From assembly GCA_964390065.1 (NCBI GenBank), contig CAYMGX010000022.1:1-40407 (forward strand): DNA of 40,407 nucleotides. The letters are read 5' to 3'. This DNA is from JAAZBG01 sp964390065. Its GTDB lineage: Bacteria; Fibrobacterota; Chitinivibrionia; Chitinivibrionales; Chitinispirillaceae. Of this stretch, positions 1 to 7,661 are shown piece after piece (positions within the stretch are counted from its first letter, which is position 1; every line of letters starts with the position of its first letter). The translations under genes were made by a program, and so were the position numbers. A model generated the notes under the pieces. The model searched no databases. It had not been told where the DNA came from and worked only from the letters and a program-made list of their open reading frames with translations.

Positions 1-30
1 CTCAACCGCGGAATTTAGGTTAATTAGTGC
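1..30 (+). repeat. Dispersed intergenic repeat, copy 1 (cut by window edge)
   Basis: The first ~27 bases (CTCAACCGCGGAATTTAGG and following) match the end of a longer repeat seen at 24032-24057 in the same orientation and, inverted, at 31431-31451. Only the terminal part is inside the window, so the full element probably extends to the left. It lies downstream of the pseudouridine synthase gene, which runs on the opposite strand. No coding function is visible. Confidence 0.6.
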
Positions 31-116
31 TGTCGTTTTAAACTATAATACCACATATGTCAAAAATGTGCAATGATGTTATTCAACCTAACTCTAATAA
101 AAACGAAGAGTTATCA

Positions 117-1070
117 CTAATTGAAAAATGATGTGAATTCCGGGGGTAATGGTGCTTCAAGTGTGATTTTTTTTCCTTTAGCAGGATGATTGAACGAGAG
201 GCGATAGGCGTGAAGACAGAGGCGCTTTTTGAACGATGATGGAAGTGATGTGTCAAGTTCCTGATTCCCGTAACGCTCGTCACCAACAATCGGTGCACCG
301 ACATGTGTAAGATGAACCCTGATCTGGTGTGTTTTTCCGGTTTCAAGGAATACATCAACTTTAGAAAACTTAGTATTATATTCAACAAGACGATACGTAC
401 TTTTGGAATACTCCCCGCTATCATCAACCCGCATTTTCATACCGCTGTTACGTTCATCTTTTCTTTTGAGCCCGAGGACTATTTCTCCCTCATTGAGCGG
501 TGGGCGTCCATGACAGATTGCAACATAATGTTTAACAAGATTCCTGCTGCGGAATATCTCGTGAATTTTTCTCAATGCGTTCTTGCTTTTGGCAATAAGG
601 ATAATTCCGGATGTATCACGGTCAAGCCGGTGTACCAGTGCAACTTCCTCACCGTTTTTAAGCTCGCCTTTACTGAGCAGATAGCCGGTGGCAAGATCAA
701 TAAGGGTGTCGTGTTTAAGGTGGCCGGTTCCGGGATGAACCACAAGGCCGGATGGCTTGTTGCAGGCAAGTAAATCGTTGTCTTCGTAGATTATTTTAAA
801 ATTACGCACAAAGTGGCTTGTGTTGACAATTGACGCAAGCGTCTGATCAGGACTCTTTTTGGATACAAGTTCCGACTGGTCTGCCTGAATCCCGACAGTA
901 TCACCCTCCTGTAAACGGTAATCCTGTTTTGTCCTTTTTTCATTTACCTTTACACCACCTTTACGGATAAGCGAATAGATCTCTGATAATGACATAAGCG
1001 GCAAACGCTTTCGGAGAAACCGGTCTACACGGCATGTCGCTTCTTCGGAGGTACAGGTGATTTTAATCAT
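117..1070 (-). CDS. rluD: RluA/RluD-family 23S rRNA pseudouridine synthase
   Basis: A 317-residue protein that should convert specific rRNA uridines to pseudouridine in the cytoplasm. The N-terminal ~65 residues look like an S4 RNA-binding domain (a VDRFLRKRL start and a GGVKVNEKRT segment). The catalytic domain has the family motif HRLDRDTSGIILIAKS, whose second Asp is the family's catalytic residue, and a later TGKTHQIRVHLTHVGAPIVGD block. Length and domain order fit RluD/RluA proteins. An in-frame ATG lies 12 codons upstream inside a low-complexity repeat; I chose 1070 because the S4 domain begins there. It is separated from prs by ~340 bp of repeats, so it is probably a separate transcript. 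The exact target uridines cannot be read from the sequence; RluB/RluC-type activity remains possible. Confidence 0.9.
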   Translation of the reverse strand: MIKITCTSEEATCRVDRFLRKRLPLMSLSEIYSLIRKGGVKVNEKRTKQDYRLQEGDTVGIQADQSELVSKKSPDQTLASIVNTSHFVRNFKIIYEDNDLLACNKPSGLVVHPGTGHLKHDTLIDLATGYLLSKGELKNGEEVALVHRLDRDTSGIILIAKSKNALRKIHEIFRSRNLVKHYVAICHGRPPLNEGEIVLGLKRKDERNSGMKMRVDDSGEYSKSTYRLVEYNTKFSKVDVFLETGKTHQIRVHLTHVGAPIVGDERYGNQELDTSLPSSFKKRLCLHAYRLSFNHPAKGKKITLEAPLPPEFTSFFN

Positions 1071-1409
1071 CGGGAAGGACCCTTGGGAGCAAGTAGCAAG
1101 TAGCATGTAGCATGTAGTCAGGAGAAGAGTTGAAACGCATTTTAAAAGTTTGGTGGATCATTTGTTATTGTCTTGTTTCTCTGCCCGGGATGAAAGAAAA
1201 CCAGCAAATTTGTTTTGTGCGAATGGTACCCTGGAAATTGTGTTGGTTTTGGTTTGTATTGGGCGAATAATGATTCTCCGGTGTATACATATTTTTTGGT
1301 TCATATTTCAATGCATATCAACCGGGCGAATAATGATTCGCCCCTACGTGCGCCGGTCTACCGGCTCCTCACTACGTACTACTTGCTACTTGCTCCGTAC
1401 TACTTTCCC
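1071..1409. other. Intergenic region rich in short repeats
   Basis: This 339-bp stretch between prs and the pseudouridine synthase gene holds three repeat types: heptad-like words at 1088-1112 (AGCAAGTAGCAAG, then two GTAGCAT-type words), two GGGCGAATAAT palindrome copies at 1259-1279 and 1322-1345, and inverted heptad words (CTACTTGCTACTTGCTCC) at about 1378-1395. No convincing gene, tRNA or terminator was seen. Reading frames through it change composition at each repeat and look spurious. Confidence 0.6.
1259..1345. repeat. Two copies of a GGGCGAATAAT-type palindromic element
   Basis: The copy at 1322-1345 is a near-perfect palindrome, GGGCGAATAATGATTCGCCC, followed by CTACG. The copy at 1259-1279 has one decayed arm (GATTCTCC instead of GATTCGCC). 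The same core occurs repeatedly at 28436-28740, so this is a dispersed REP-like family in this genome. Confidence 0.75.
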
Positions 1410-2357
1410 TCAAAACTTATCATACAATACACTGATCGATTCGCCTCTGTTTGTTGACATAATGGCTTTTGCGAAAAGTTCTGCTACGCTGAGTACAACA
1501 AGCTGAGGGAATTTTTTGTATTCAGGAATAAATACCGTATCGGTGGTAACAAGTTTTTTAATGGACGATTTTGCAAGTTTCTCAACAGCACTTCCACTGA
1601 GCACCGCATGGACACAACAGGCTTCAATTTCCTCGACGCCAAGTTTTTCAAGTGCTTTCACTACTTCAAGAATCGATCCGCCGGATGCAATCTCATCGTC
1701 AAAGATAAGCGCTTTCTTGCCCTTGATATCACCGATGACATTGTGTATCTCCGGTGACTCGGAGTCGTCAGAACGGCGCTTGTCAAGAATTGCAAGTGGT
1801 AAACCAAGTTTAATGGCATAATGACCCGCCCGTTTTGCACTTCCTGCATCGGGAGCAACAACGACACAGTCCTTGAGACTGCATCTCTGGAAATAGTCGC
1901 AAAGGATTCGTCCTGCAAGAAGATGATCGACCGGAATTCTGAAAAAACCCTGTATCTGTGGCGAATGAAGATTCATGGTGATCAAACGGTCTGCACCTGC
2001 TGTTTCAAGAAGGTCTGCAATCAAGCGTGCGGTGATCGAGATTCTTGGCTCATCTTTTTTGTCGGAACGGGCATAGGGAAAGTACGGGAGCACGGCAGTG
2101 ATACGACCCGCACTTGCATGCTTGATCGCATCGATCATAATCAGAAGCTCCATGATACCTTCATTGACAGGCGAACATGATGGCTGTATGATAAAAACAT
2201 CCTGTCCGCGTACGCTTTCCAGAATGTTTACCTTGATATTTTCGTTACTGAACTTATTGATTTCACACTTGCCAAGCTGAACGCCGGCATTGTTACATAT
2301 TGCCTCTGCAAGCGGAATATTAGCATTTCCTGAAAAAATTTTCAACTTACCACTCAT
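1410..2357 (-). CDS. prs: Ribose-phosphate pyrophosphokinase (PRPP synthetase)
   Basis: 315 residues; makes PRPP from ribose 5-phosphate and ATP for nucleotide, His and Trp synthesis in the cytoplasm. Visible family features: an N-terminal IFSGNANIPLAEAIC block, an LPYFPYARSDKKDEPR segment (flexible loop, usually RKDRPR), a TMNLHSPQIQGFF block with the family His, a VVAPDAGSAKRA segment, and the PRPP-binding loop IFDDEIASGGS. The last two differ from the commonest bacterial form (VSPDxGG and DDMIDTAGT), so this is a diverged clade. Start: a TTG begins the open frame, but ATG at 2357 has AGGAG six bases upstream, and that site overlaps the stop of the preceding gene. The tight spacing to the DUF4388-like gene and rel implies co-transcription. 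Confidence 0.93.
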   Translation of the reverse strand: MSGKLKIFSGNANIPLAEAICNNAGVQLGKCEINKFSNENIKVNILESVRGQDVFIIQPSCSPVNEGIMELLIMIDAIKHASAGRITAVLPYFPYARSDKKDEPRISITARLIADLLETAGADRLITMNLHSPQIQGFFRIPVDHLLAGRILCDYFQRCSLKDCVVVAPDAGSAKRAGHYAIKLGLPLAILDKRRSDDSESPEIHNVIGDIKGKKALIFDDEIASGGSILEVVKALEKLGVEEIEACCVHAVLSGSAVEKLAKSSIKKLVTTDTVFIPEYKKFPQLVVLSVAELFAKAIMSTNRGESISVLYDKF

Positions 2358-2360
2358 CAA

Positions 2361-2810
2361 TTACTCCTGAAAAGCACCGTTTTTTCGAGCGTCCCATTCG
2401 AACGCAATGTCCATCATTGTATCAGACATCAATCGTGGTTGCACAATTACTTTCGGTTCAAAATAAAAGTCACCTTCATTAAGCTCAAGCATCTGAAAAA
2501 TTGCATCCCTGCCAATTTCATTACGATAGAAAGCATCAACTACTTTTCCCTTAACAAAGGTAAGATATCCTTTTCTGCGGCCGGAGAATATATGAAGAAT
2601 TCCATCACGACGGCCAATCTCAAGGAACTGGATCGCATCAAGAAGTGTAGTCTGTTTTAAATTGCCGGAGAAAACAAAACTTGTACTGTAATTCTGCTGT
2701 GATGCCCTTTTTTTGTTTTTTAATGCAAGTACGATCAATATGCCTGCGCTGACCAAAAAACCAGCAGCAAATGCTGATACTGTTACAATTACCGGGATAT
2801 CAATTGCCAT
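2361..2810 (-). CDS. Membrane-anchored DUF4388 (PatA-like N-terminal) domain protein
   Basis: 149 residues. Residues ~5-30 are one hydrophobic segment (IPVIVTVSAFAAGFLVSAGI and following) followed by a Lys/Arg-rich stretch, so a single membrane anchor with the rest in the cytoplasm. The remainder reads like a DUF4388 domain: FSGNLKQTTLLDAIQFLEIG, GILHIFSGRRKGYLTFVKGK, then DAIFQMLELNEGDFYFEP. Such domains are typically found with signalling modules and have no known enzymatic role. It sits 24 bp after rel and ends three bases before the prs start codon, so the three are probably one operon. ATG at 2810 is preferred (AAGG five bases upstream); a GTG two codons earlier (2816) is possible. Function is unknown; the context suggests a link to the stringent response. 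Confidence 0.75.
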   Translation of the reverse strand: MAIDIPVIVTVSAFAAGFLVSAGILIVLALKNKKRASQQNYSTSFVFSGNLKQTTLLDAIQFLEIGRRDGILHIFSGRRKGYLTFVKGKVVDAFYRNEIGRDAIFQMLELNEGDFYFEPKVIVQPRLMSDTMMDIAFEWDARKNGAFQE

Positions 2811-2834
2811 TGCCACCTTACCTTTCCGATAGTG

Positions 2835-5033
2835 TCAGGTGTTGTTTTCCTGGGGGTAATTAATATAATCTTTGACACGGGTAATGTTTTCAATTCCTTT
2901 TATCCGCTGTATTTTCCTAAAAATCTGCTTGAGCTGATTGATATTACGAATCTCGATTTTAAACATGCTGCGCGCCTGCTGATTAAGCGTTCTGATCGAT
3001 CCCTCAATGACATTTGCACCAAAGTCAGAGAACACTAACGATATGTCGTTTAATAATCCCGGTCGATCCACTCCAATGATTTCAAGCGCAACAAAATATT
3101 TCTTCTGCTGACCATCATCCCACGACACCTCGATTTTGCGGTCCTCATCGGTTGAGAACAGCACCGAATTGGTACAGTCTGCTTTGTGCACCGAAATACC
3201 GCGTCCCCGGGTAACAAAACCTATAATCGGATCACCGGGAATCGGATTGCAGCATTTTGCAAACCGTACCATCAGATCCTCGCTGCCGCCAACCAGTACA
3301 CCCTGATTTGCCTTTCCGGTGAATGTATTAACGAGGCGGGAAACAACATTTGCCGGTGACTTTTTAATTTTGCGAACCTGAAAGAACTGCATCACCCGGC
3401 TTACGGGCATCTCCCCGCTGCCGACAAGTTCATACATCCGGTCGATATTGCTTAATCCAAGAAACTGAAGAATACCTGCGATATGATCATTAAATGGAGT
3501 CGGAGTATGAACTTTCTTATAGGAGTTCTGAACAATCTTTTTTCCAAGATCAATCGATTCCTGTCGTCCGGTACTTTTAAGCCAGCGATGGATTGCGCTG
3601 CGGGCTTTAAGCGTTTTTACCTCTCTGAGCCAGTCTATTGATGGTTTCTTGGAATTGAGATGAAGTATTTCAATGGTCTGACCGCTTTTAAGTGGTTTAT
3701 TGATCGGTTCAATTTTTCCATCAACTTTACCGCCGATACAGTGAAGTCCCAGTGATGTATGCACCGAGAACGCAAAATCAAGGACGGTTGATCCCTTCGG
3801 TAACGAAATCAGATCACCCTTTGGAGTAAATACGAAAATCTCCGCATGAAAAAGGTCTATTTTGAAGAATTCAAAGAATTCTGTAGAATCGGTGAGATCC
3901 TTCTGCCAGTCGATAAGGTTTTTAAGCCAGACCAGAGCTTTATCATCCCTGCTCATCTCTTTTTCGTTGCTTTTGTAAAGCCAGTGCGCAGCAATACCAT
4001 CCTCGGCAACCTGGTTCATCTCCCAGGATCGGATCTGCATTTCGACTATTGTACCCTTTTCTCCAAATACTGTTGTGTGGAGTGATTGATACCCGTTTTG
4101 TTTGGGGGTACTGATATAATCCTTAAACCGCTCCTGAAGCGGAGTCCACATTGAGTGAATAATTCCAAGTACATGGTAGCAGTCGCGTATCGATGAAACG
4201 ATCACCCTGATTGCAAGCAGATCGTAAATGTCCTCAAATGGTTTGTTACGCTGAACCATTTTCCGGTAGATACTGTAAAAATGTTTCGGACGACCAACGA
4301 TAGTGGCCTCAATCTTCTCCTCTTCCAGTTTTCTTCGCAACGGAACCACAAAACCGTCAATAATAGCTTCGCGTTCACCTCTGCTTGCCACAACTTTTGA
4401 AACAATATCTTTATACTCTTCCCAGTAGAGATGCTTGAATGCAAGGTCTTCAAGTTCCCATTTGATTCTTGCCATACCGAGCCGGTGGGCAAGCGGTGCA
4501 TAAATATCAAGCGTCTCAGCTGCAATTGCCTTTATTCTGTCTGGCGATAAATACTTTAGTGTTCGTAAATTGTGAAGCCTGTCGGCAAATTTAATGATAA
4601 TAACCCGAAGATCTTTGGCCATCGACAGAAGCATTTTACGATAGGTTTCCGCCTGACGCTCCTGCCGCGACTTCATCTGAAACGTACGAATCTTTGTCAC
4701 ACCATCAACCAGAACCCCGACTTCCTCTCCGAAGGTTTCAATGATTATTTCACGCAAGATCTGTGTATCCTCAATGACATCATGTAATAATCCGGCTGAG
4801 ATTGTGACGGGGTCAAGTTTCTGCTCTGCAAGAATGAGCGCTACTGCAACCGGATGTACGAGAAACGGTTCCCCCGATTTACGAAGCTGATTCTTGTGTG
4901 CATTAAATGAAAAACGGAATGCTTTCTCTATAAGTTCAGTCTGGATTTTTGGATTGACTTCCTGTACTTTACGAATAAAAGTAGCAGTTGCATCATCGAT
5001 AGAAGCTGTAGGTAATAAAAGTGATGGATCCAT
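2835..5033 (-). CDS. rel: Bifunctional (p)ppGpp synthetase/hydrolase, Rel/SpoT type
   Basis: 732 residues from the ATG at 5033. Domain order: N-terminal HD hydrolase with GLLHDVIEDT (His84-Asp85); synthetase domain with GRPKHFYSIYRKM and RFKDYISTPKQNGYQSLHT; TGS domain (IFVFTPKGDLISLPKGSTVL); a helical/zinc-finger-like region with VRFAKCCNPIPGDPIIG; and a C-terminal ACT domain (VDRPGLLNDISLVF). The RFKD motif is the RxKD form of bifunctional enzymes, not the ExDD form of synthase-only RelA, and the HD pair is intact, so both activities are expected. It is the only long RSH protein in the window. No strong ribosome site precedes 5033; an in-frame TTG 15 codons upstream (5078) is an alternative. 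It leads the apparent rel - DUF4388 - prs operon. Confidence 0.95.
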   Translation of the reverse strand: MDPSLLLPTASIDDATATFIRKVQEVNPKIQTELIEKAFRFSFNAHKNQLRKSGEPFLVHPVAVALILAEQKLDPVTISAGLLHDVIEDTQILREIIIETFGEEVGVLVDGVTKIRTFQMKSRQERQAETYRKMLLSMAKDLRVIIIKFADRLHNLRTLKYLSPDRIKAIAAETLDIYAPLAHRLGMARIKWELEDLAFKHLYWEEYKDIVSKVVASRGEREAIIDGFVVPLRRKLEEEKIEATIVGRPKHFYSIYRKMVQRNKPFEDIYDLLAIRVIVSSIRDCYHVLGIIHSMWTPLQERFKDYISTPKQNGYQSLHTTVFGEKGTIVEMQIRSWEMNQVAEDGIAAHWLYKSNEKEMSRDDKALVWLKNLIDWQKDLTDSTEFFEFFKIDLFHAEIFVFTPKGDLISLPKGSTVLDFAFSVHTSLGLHCIGGKVDGKIEPINKPLKSGQTIEILHLNSKKPSIDWLREVKTLKARSAIHRWLKSTGRQESIDLGKKIVQNSYKKVHTPTPFNDHIAGILQFLGLSNIDRMYELVGSGEMPVSRVMQFFQVRKIKKSPANVVSRLVNTFTGKANQGVLVGGSEDLMVRFAKCCNPIPGDPIIGFVTRGRGISVHKADCTNSVLFSTDEDRKIEVSWDDGQQKKYFVALEIIGVDRPGLLNDISLVFSDFGANVIEGSIRTLNQQARSMFKIEIRNINQLKQIFRKIQRIKGIENITRVKDYINYPQENNT

Positions 5034-5192
5034 ATATACAGAATATATAAAATTACGCGGAGTTTGGAAAGTGGGCAATAGAGTTCTGTCAAACTACAGC
5101 AATTAGTTCAGGCCGATTAATTCCAGTCTGTCTTGTATAGATAAATTACGACAAGAACAACAGGAACGAATTCTTCTGGCTTCTCCTGCCTG

Positions 5193-5579
5193 TTATTCCG
5201 TACCGGTTGTCGAGGTTGAACTGAGATTTCTGGTTGATGAACTCGTACAATGCAGTGTATATGTTAAGTCACTTATTGTTGAAGAATAGAGCATATTGAT
5301 TTTAGTATCTTTATCCTCGAAAATAAATGTACCTGCTGCCGCATCGCCATCGACCGCACCACTATACCCAAACGGAATTGAGTAGGTTGTACTATATTCA
5401 TAGGTACCATTCGGAATACCGGAAATGGTTTTTGTTCCTGACGGCGGGATTGTATGTATTTCCGCTCTGAAATTTATATAGATGCTTCCACTTGCAAGAT
5501 TGGTGATTTCAACTTCGTTTTTACTTGCACAACCGATACATAACAGTGCCGCAGCGGCAATTAATGCATATCTGATCAT
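5193..5579 (-). CDS. Small predicted lipoprotein of unknown function
   Basis: 128 residues. An N-terminal signal (MIRYALIAAAALLCIGCASK) ends in a lipobox-like LCIGC, so it is probably a lipid-anchored envelope protein. The mature part is short, beta-rich in appearance (VEITNLASGSIYINFRAEIH, then TIPPSGTKTISGIPNGTYEY), with a Ser/Thr-rich tail. A good ribosome site (AAAGGA, about 6 bases before the ATG) supports the start. It lies between rel and another lipoprotein on the same strand with gaps of 159 and 186 bp. I do not recognise a family. The domain layout resembles small extracytoplasmic proteins that carry an Ig-like or transthyretin-like fold, which is only an impression. Confidence 0.65.
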   Translation of the reverse strand: MIRYALIAAAALLCIGCASKNEVEITNLASGSIYINFRAEIHTIPPSGTKTISGIPNGTYEYSTTYSIPFGYSGAVDGDAAAGTFIFEDKDTKINMLYSSTISDLTYTLHCTSSSTRNLSSTSTTGTE

Positions 5580-5765
5580 AATACATCCTTTCAGGTATGG
5601 TCACAAAAAAAATTATAGCGTCGCGGCAATTGAAATGCAATGGTAAATTGTATCATGAAGCAGGAGTATATGTAGAAAGGTGGTATTGATCAACGGTTTT
5701 GGCCGGTAGAATGTCTGCAATGCCTTACTATTGCAGACATTCATGCAGGGTTTTCATTCAGCAGG

Positions 5766-6587
5766 TCATGGTGCTTTTTTAATCTTGACCTGCTTGACTT
5801 TCAGCCGCCCTGACTTGATGATATTATCATTGATTTTCCTTGGTATCTCGGCACAAACGCCTTCGGTTATCTTACCGTTAAGGACAAATGTACCGCTTGA
5901 ATCAAACGGCGATGGCTGACTGGATAGACAGTTGCCAATATTGATATTGGAAAGCCACTTAGATGCATCAAGGACAACTTTTATGTCGGTGCTGTCGACT
6001 CCACTTATGTACACTTGTGAACTGTGGTCGTAGTCGACACTTACATTGAGTGAAAGGTCAAACCGGAAAGGATAGTCATTGTTTTGATGACGAAATGTAC
6101 CACTCAGAAAAATCGAATTCTTATTAGGTTTGTTTTCAATAACAATGCGCACTCCGGTGTAATTCGCGTCGGGAAGAAGGACAAAACCGAACAGGGAATC
6201 CGATATGCCGGTAATAGTATTAAAAGTAAATGGTCCTTCAAGAACGACACTTTCATTGTCATTCCGTAATGGCGAAATCAATGTCATGGCATCGATTTTA
6301 GGTTTATCCTCCGGATTGTAGATGAAATGGATCCGCTTTACTATGATAAACGATGATGTAACATTGAAAATTGTGTTGTTGCTGTCAGGTATGATAATAT
6401 CATTGACATCAGTAGATTTACCTAATGATACAGCTGGTGTGGTATCCTGTGCAATTATGGCAAAGGTCGTCTTGCCTGGATTACCGGTACCCGCACCACC
6501 TGCAATTGACGATGTTCCGCAGCTGATGCAGAGTGTCAGGCTGGCACATAGAAGTAACAAACTGAAAGTGTTAATTCTTTTTGTCAC
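5766..6587 (-). CDS. Lipoprotein with N-terminal GTGNP motif, coupled to a TIGR02147 gene
   Basis: 273 residues. A signal peptide with lipobox LCISC (residues ~19-23) is followed by a Gly-rich GTSSIAGGAGTGNPG stretch. I recall this type of GxGNP segment from lipoproteins of Fibrobacter/Chitinispirillum genomes; that recollection was not checked. The rest looks like a beta-rich secreted domain (DAMTLISPLRN, then VRIVIENKPNKNSIFLSGTF) that might bind or sense something at the cell surface. The start is a GTG at 6587, inside the end of the upstream gene (17-nt overlap), with AAGGA eight bases upstream; this implies translational coupling to the TIGR02147 protein. A basic C-terminus (GRLKVKQVKIKKAP) is notable. 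The function is unknown. Confidence 0.75.
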   Translation of the reverse strand: MTKRINTFSLLLLCASLTLCISCGTSSIAGGAGTGNPGKTTFAIIAQDTTPAVSLGKSTDVNDIIIPDSNNTIFNVTSSFIIVKRIHFIYNPEDKPKIDAMTLISPLRNDNESVVLEGPFTFNTITGISDSLFGFVLLPDANYTGVRIVIENKPNKNSIFLSGTFRHQNNDYPFRFDLSLNVSVDYDHSSQVYISGVDSTDIKVVLDASKWLSNINIGNCLSSQPSPFDSSGTFVLNGKITEGVCAEIPRKINDNIIKSGRLKVKQVKIKKAP

Positions 6588-7413
6588 AGTTATCGTCCTT
6601 TGACATAGGGAACATTTGAATGTTAACCTGCATCACCTGCTCGACATCATGCATTTCGTTGGCGAAAGAGAGCAGATCACTCCAGAATGTCTCAATCATG
6701 CTTTTGAGCTCAGGTACCTTTGATTTCGGAAAGCCCAGCGTAACAGCACGGACATCACGCTGCTGTGCGTTAAATCGTGACAATGATTCTTTGCCAAGCT
6801 CGATAGTATTAATATGGTAGTTTACTGCAGCAACAGAAAGCACTTCTGACGGCGTACTGATTGTGCGGTTGGTTTGTTTCCAGTGGCTGCTGTTTTCATC
6901 ATAGATGATAAGGCCAAGGGTCTGAAGCAGTGTAATACCCTTTTTTACCTGTGCAAGTGTCACTGACGGAATAATGCGGTCGGCGATCCACTGTGGATCA
7001 TTGGTGTAATCTTTACAAGTGACAAGTTCGCGGATGACCGGTATGTACCAGTGTGAGATAAAATCATACTGCTCCTTCTGGAGCTCTACCGCATAGTTCT
7101 GGCCGCGAATCTGTAAAATCCGCCGGAAATACTTGTTTTTTTCATCATGAGTTTTCGCATGGTCAAACGCTACAATTGTTTCGAGATACTCTTCCTCTTT
7201 TGCACCGAGTTTTAATGATCTGGCCAGTGTGGAAAGCGCATGTGCACTGATATTGAGTTTCCGGTCTCTGATATACTGAAAAAAGTTGGGAGACGTTGAA
7301 CCGGCCATACGGGAGAATGAGCGGTACGAAAATGATGGCTTCGAAACCTTGAGGTCATCATAGAGTGCGCTGAAATACTGCCGGTAATCAATAAATAGAA
7401 AAACTGATATCAT
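6571..7413 (-). CDS. TIGR02147 / DUF4423-family protein, probable DNA-binding regulator
   Basis: 280 residues. The N-terminus (MISVFLFIDYRQYFSALYDD) is the typical opening of TIGR02147 proteins, followed by SFSYRSFSRMAGSTSPNFFQYIRDRKLNIS, which looks like a helix-turn-helix-type segment (residues ~29-60). The middle has FISHWYIPVIRELV, usual for the DUF4423 region, and the C-terminus is compatible with family ends. This family is characteristic of Fibrobacter and Bdellovibrio-like lineages and is thought to be regulatory, though members are poorly characterised. An in-frame GTG lies three codons upstream (7422); I prefer ATG at 7413 because the family motif begins there. No clear ribosome site. 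It overlaps the downstream lipoprotein by 17 nt and is divergent from the VWA operon, so it may regulate either. Confidence 0.85.
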   Translation of the reverse strand: MISVFLFIDYRQYFSALYDDLKVSKPSFSYRSFSRMAGSTSPNFFQYIRDRKLNISAHALSTLARSLKLGAKEEEYLETIVAFDHAKTHDEKNKYFRRILQIRGQNYAVELQKEQYDFISHWYIPVIRELVTCKDYTNDPQWIADRIIPSVTLAQVKKGITLLQTLGLIIYDENSSHWKQTNRTISTPSEVLSVAAVNYHINTIELGKESLSRFNAQQRDVRAVTLGFPKSKVPELKSMIETFWSDLLSFANEMHDVEQVMQVNIQMFPMSKDDNCDKKN

Positions 7414-7661
7414 AGTATGCACTTTATAATGGATAAAAAAACCGATAAATCTCCTTTCACAAATATACTAACAAAATTACGATTAATATATAAAAACTTT
7501 ATAAAATGTAATTAGCTTGTACAGTTTGTATGCATTAAAACACTGATATATAATTATATATAAAAATAAAAAACATTTTTATAAAAATATTTTTGTACAA
7601 TCAATTAAATTGGATTATATTATCCACTAATGCAGAACGTTTTGGTTTTGTCACCTTTTTT
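7414..7661. promoter_or_regulatory. Divergent AT-rich promoter region between TIGR02147 gene and VWA operon
   Basis: This 248-bp region separates two divergent genes and must hold both promoters. It is very AT-rich, with TATATAATTATATATAAAA near 7548-7566 and runs of A/T before the VWA gene. I could not settle on a single -35/-10 pair, and no strong ribosome site precedes the VWA start. Repeated AT palindromes (ATATATAATTATATAT) could be operator sites. Confidence 0.4.

Noticed and set aside
303..773. A 156-codon open frame antisense to the pseudouridine synthase
   Set aside because: No family resemblance and entirely overlapped by a well-supported gene.
5060..5092. TTGACA at 5087-5092 (minus strand) as the rel promoter -35
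   Set aside because: No acceptable -10 hexamer lies 16-18 bases downstream.
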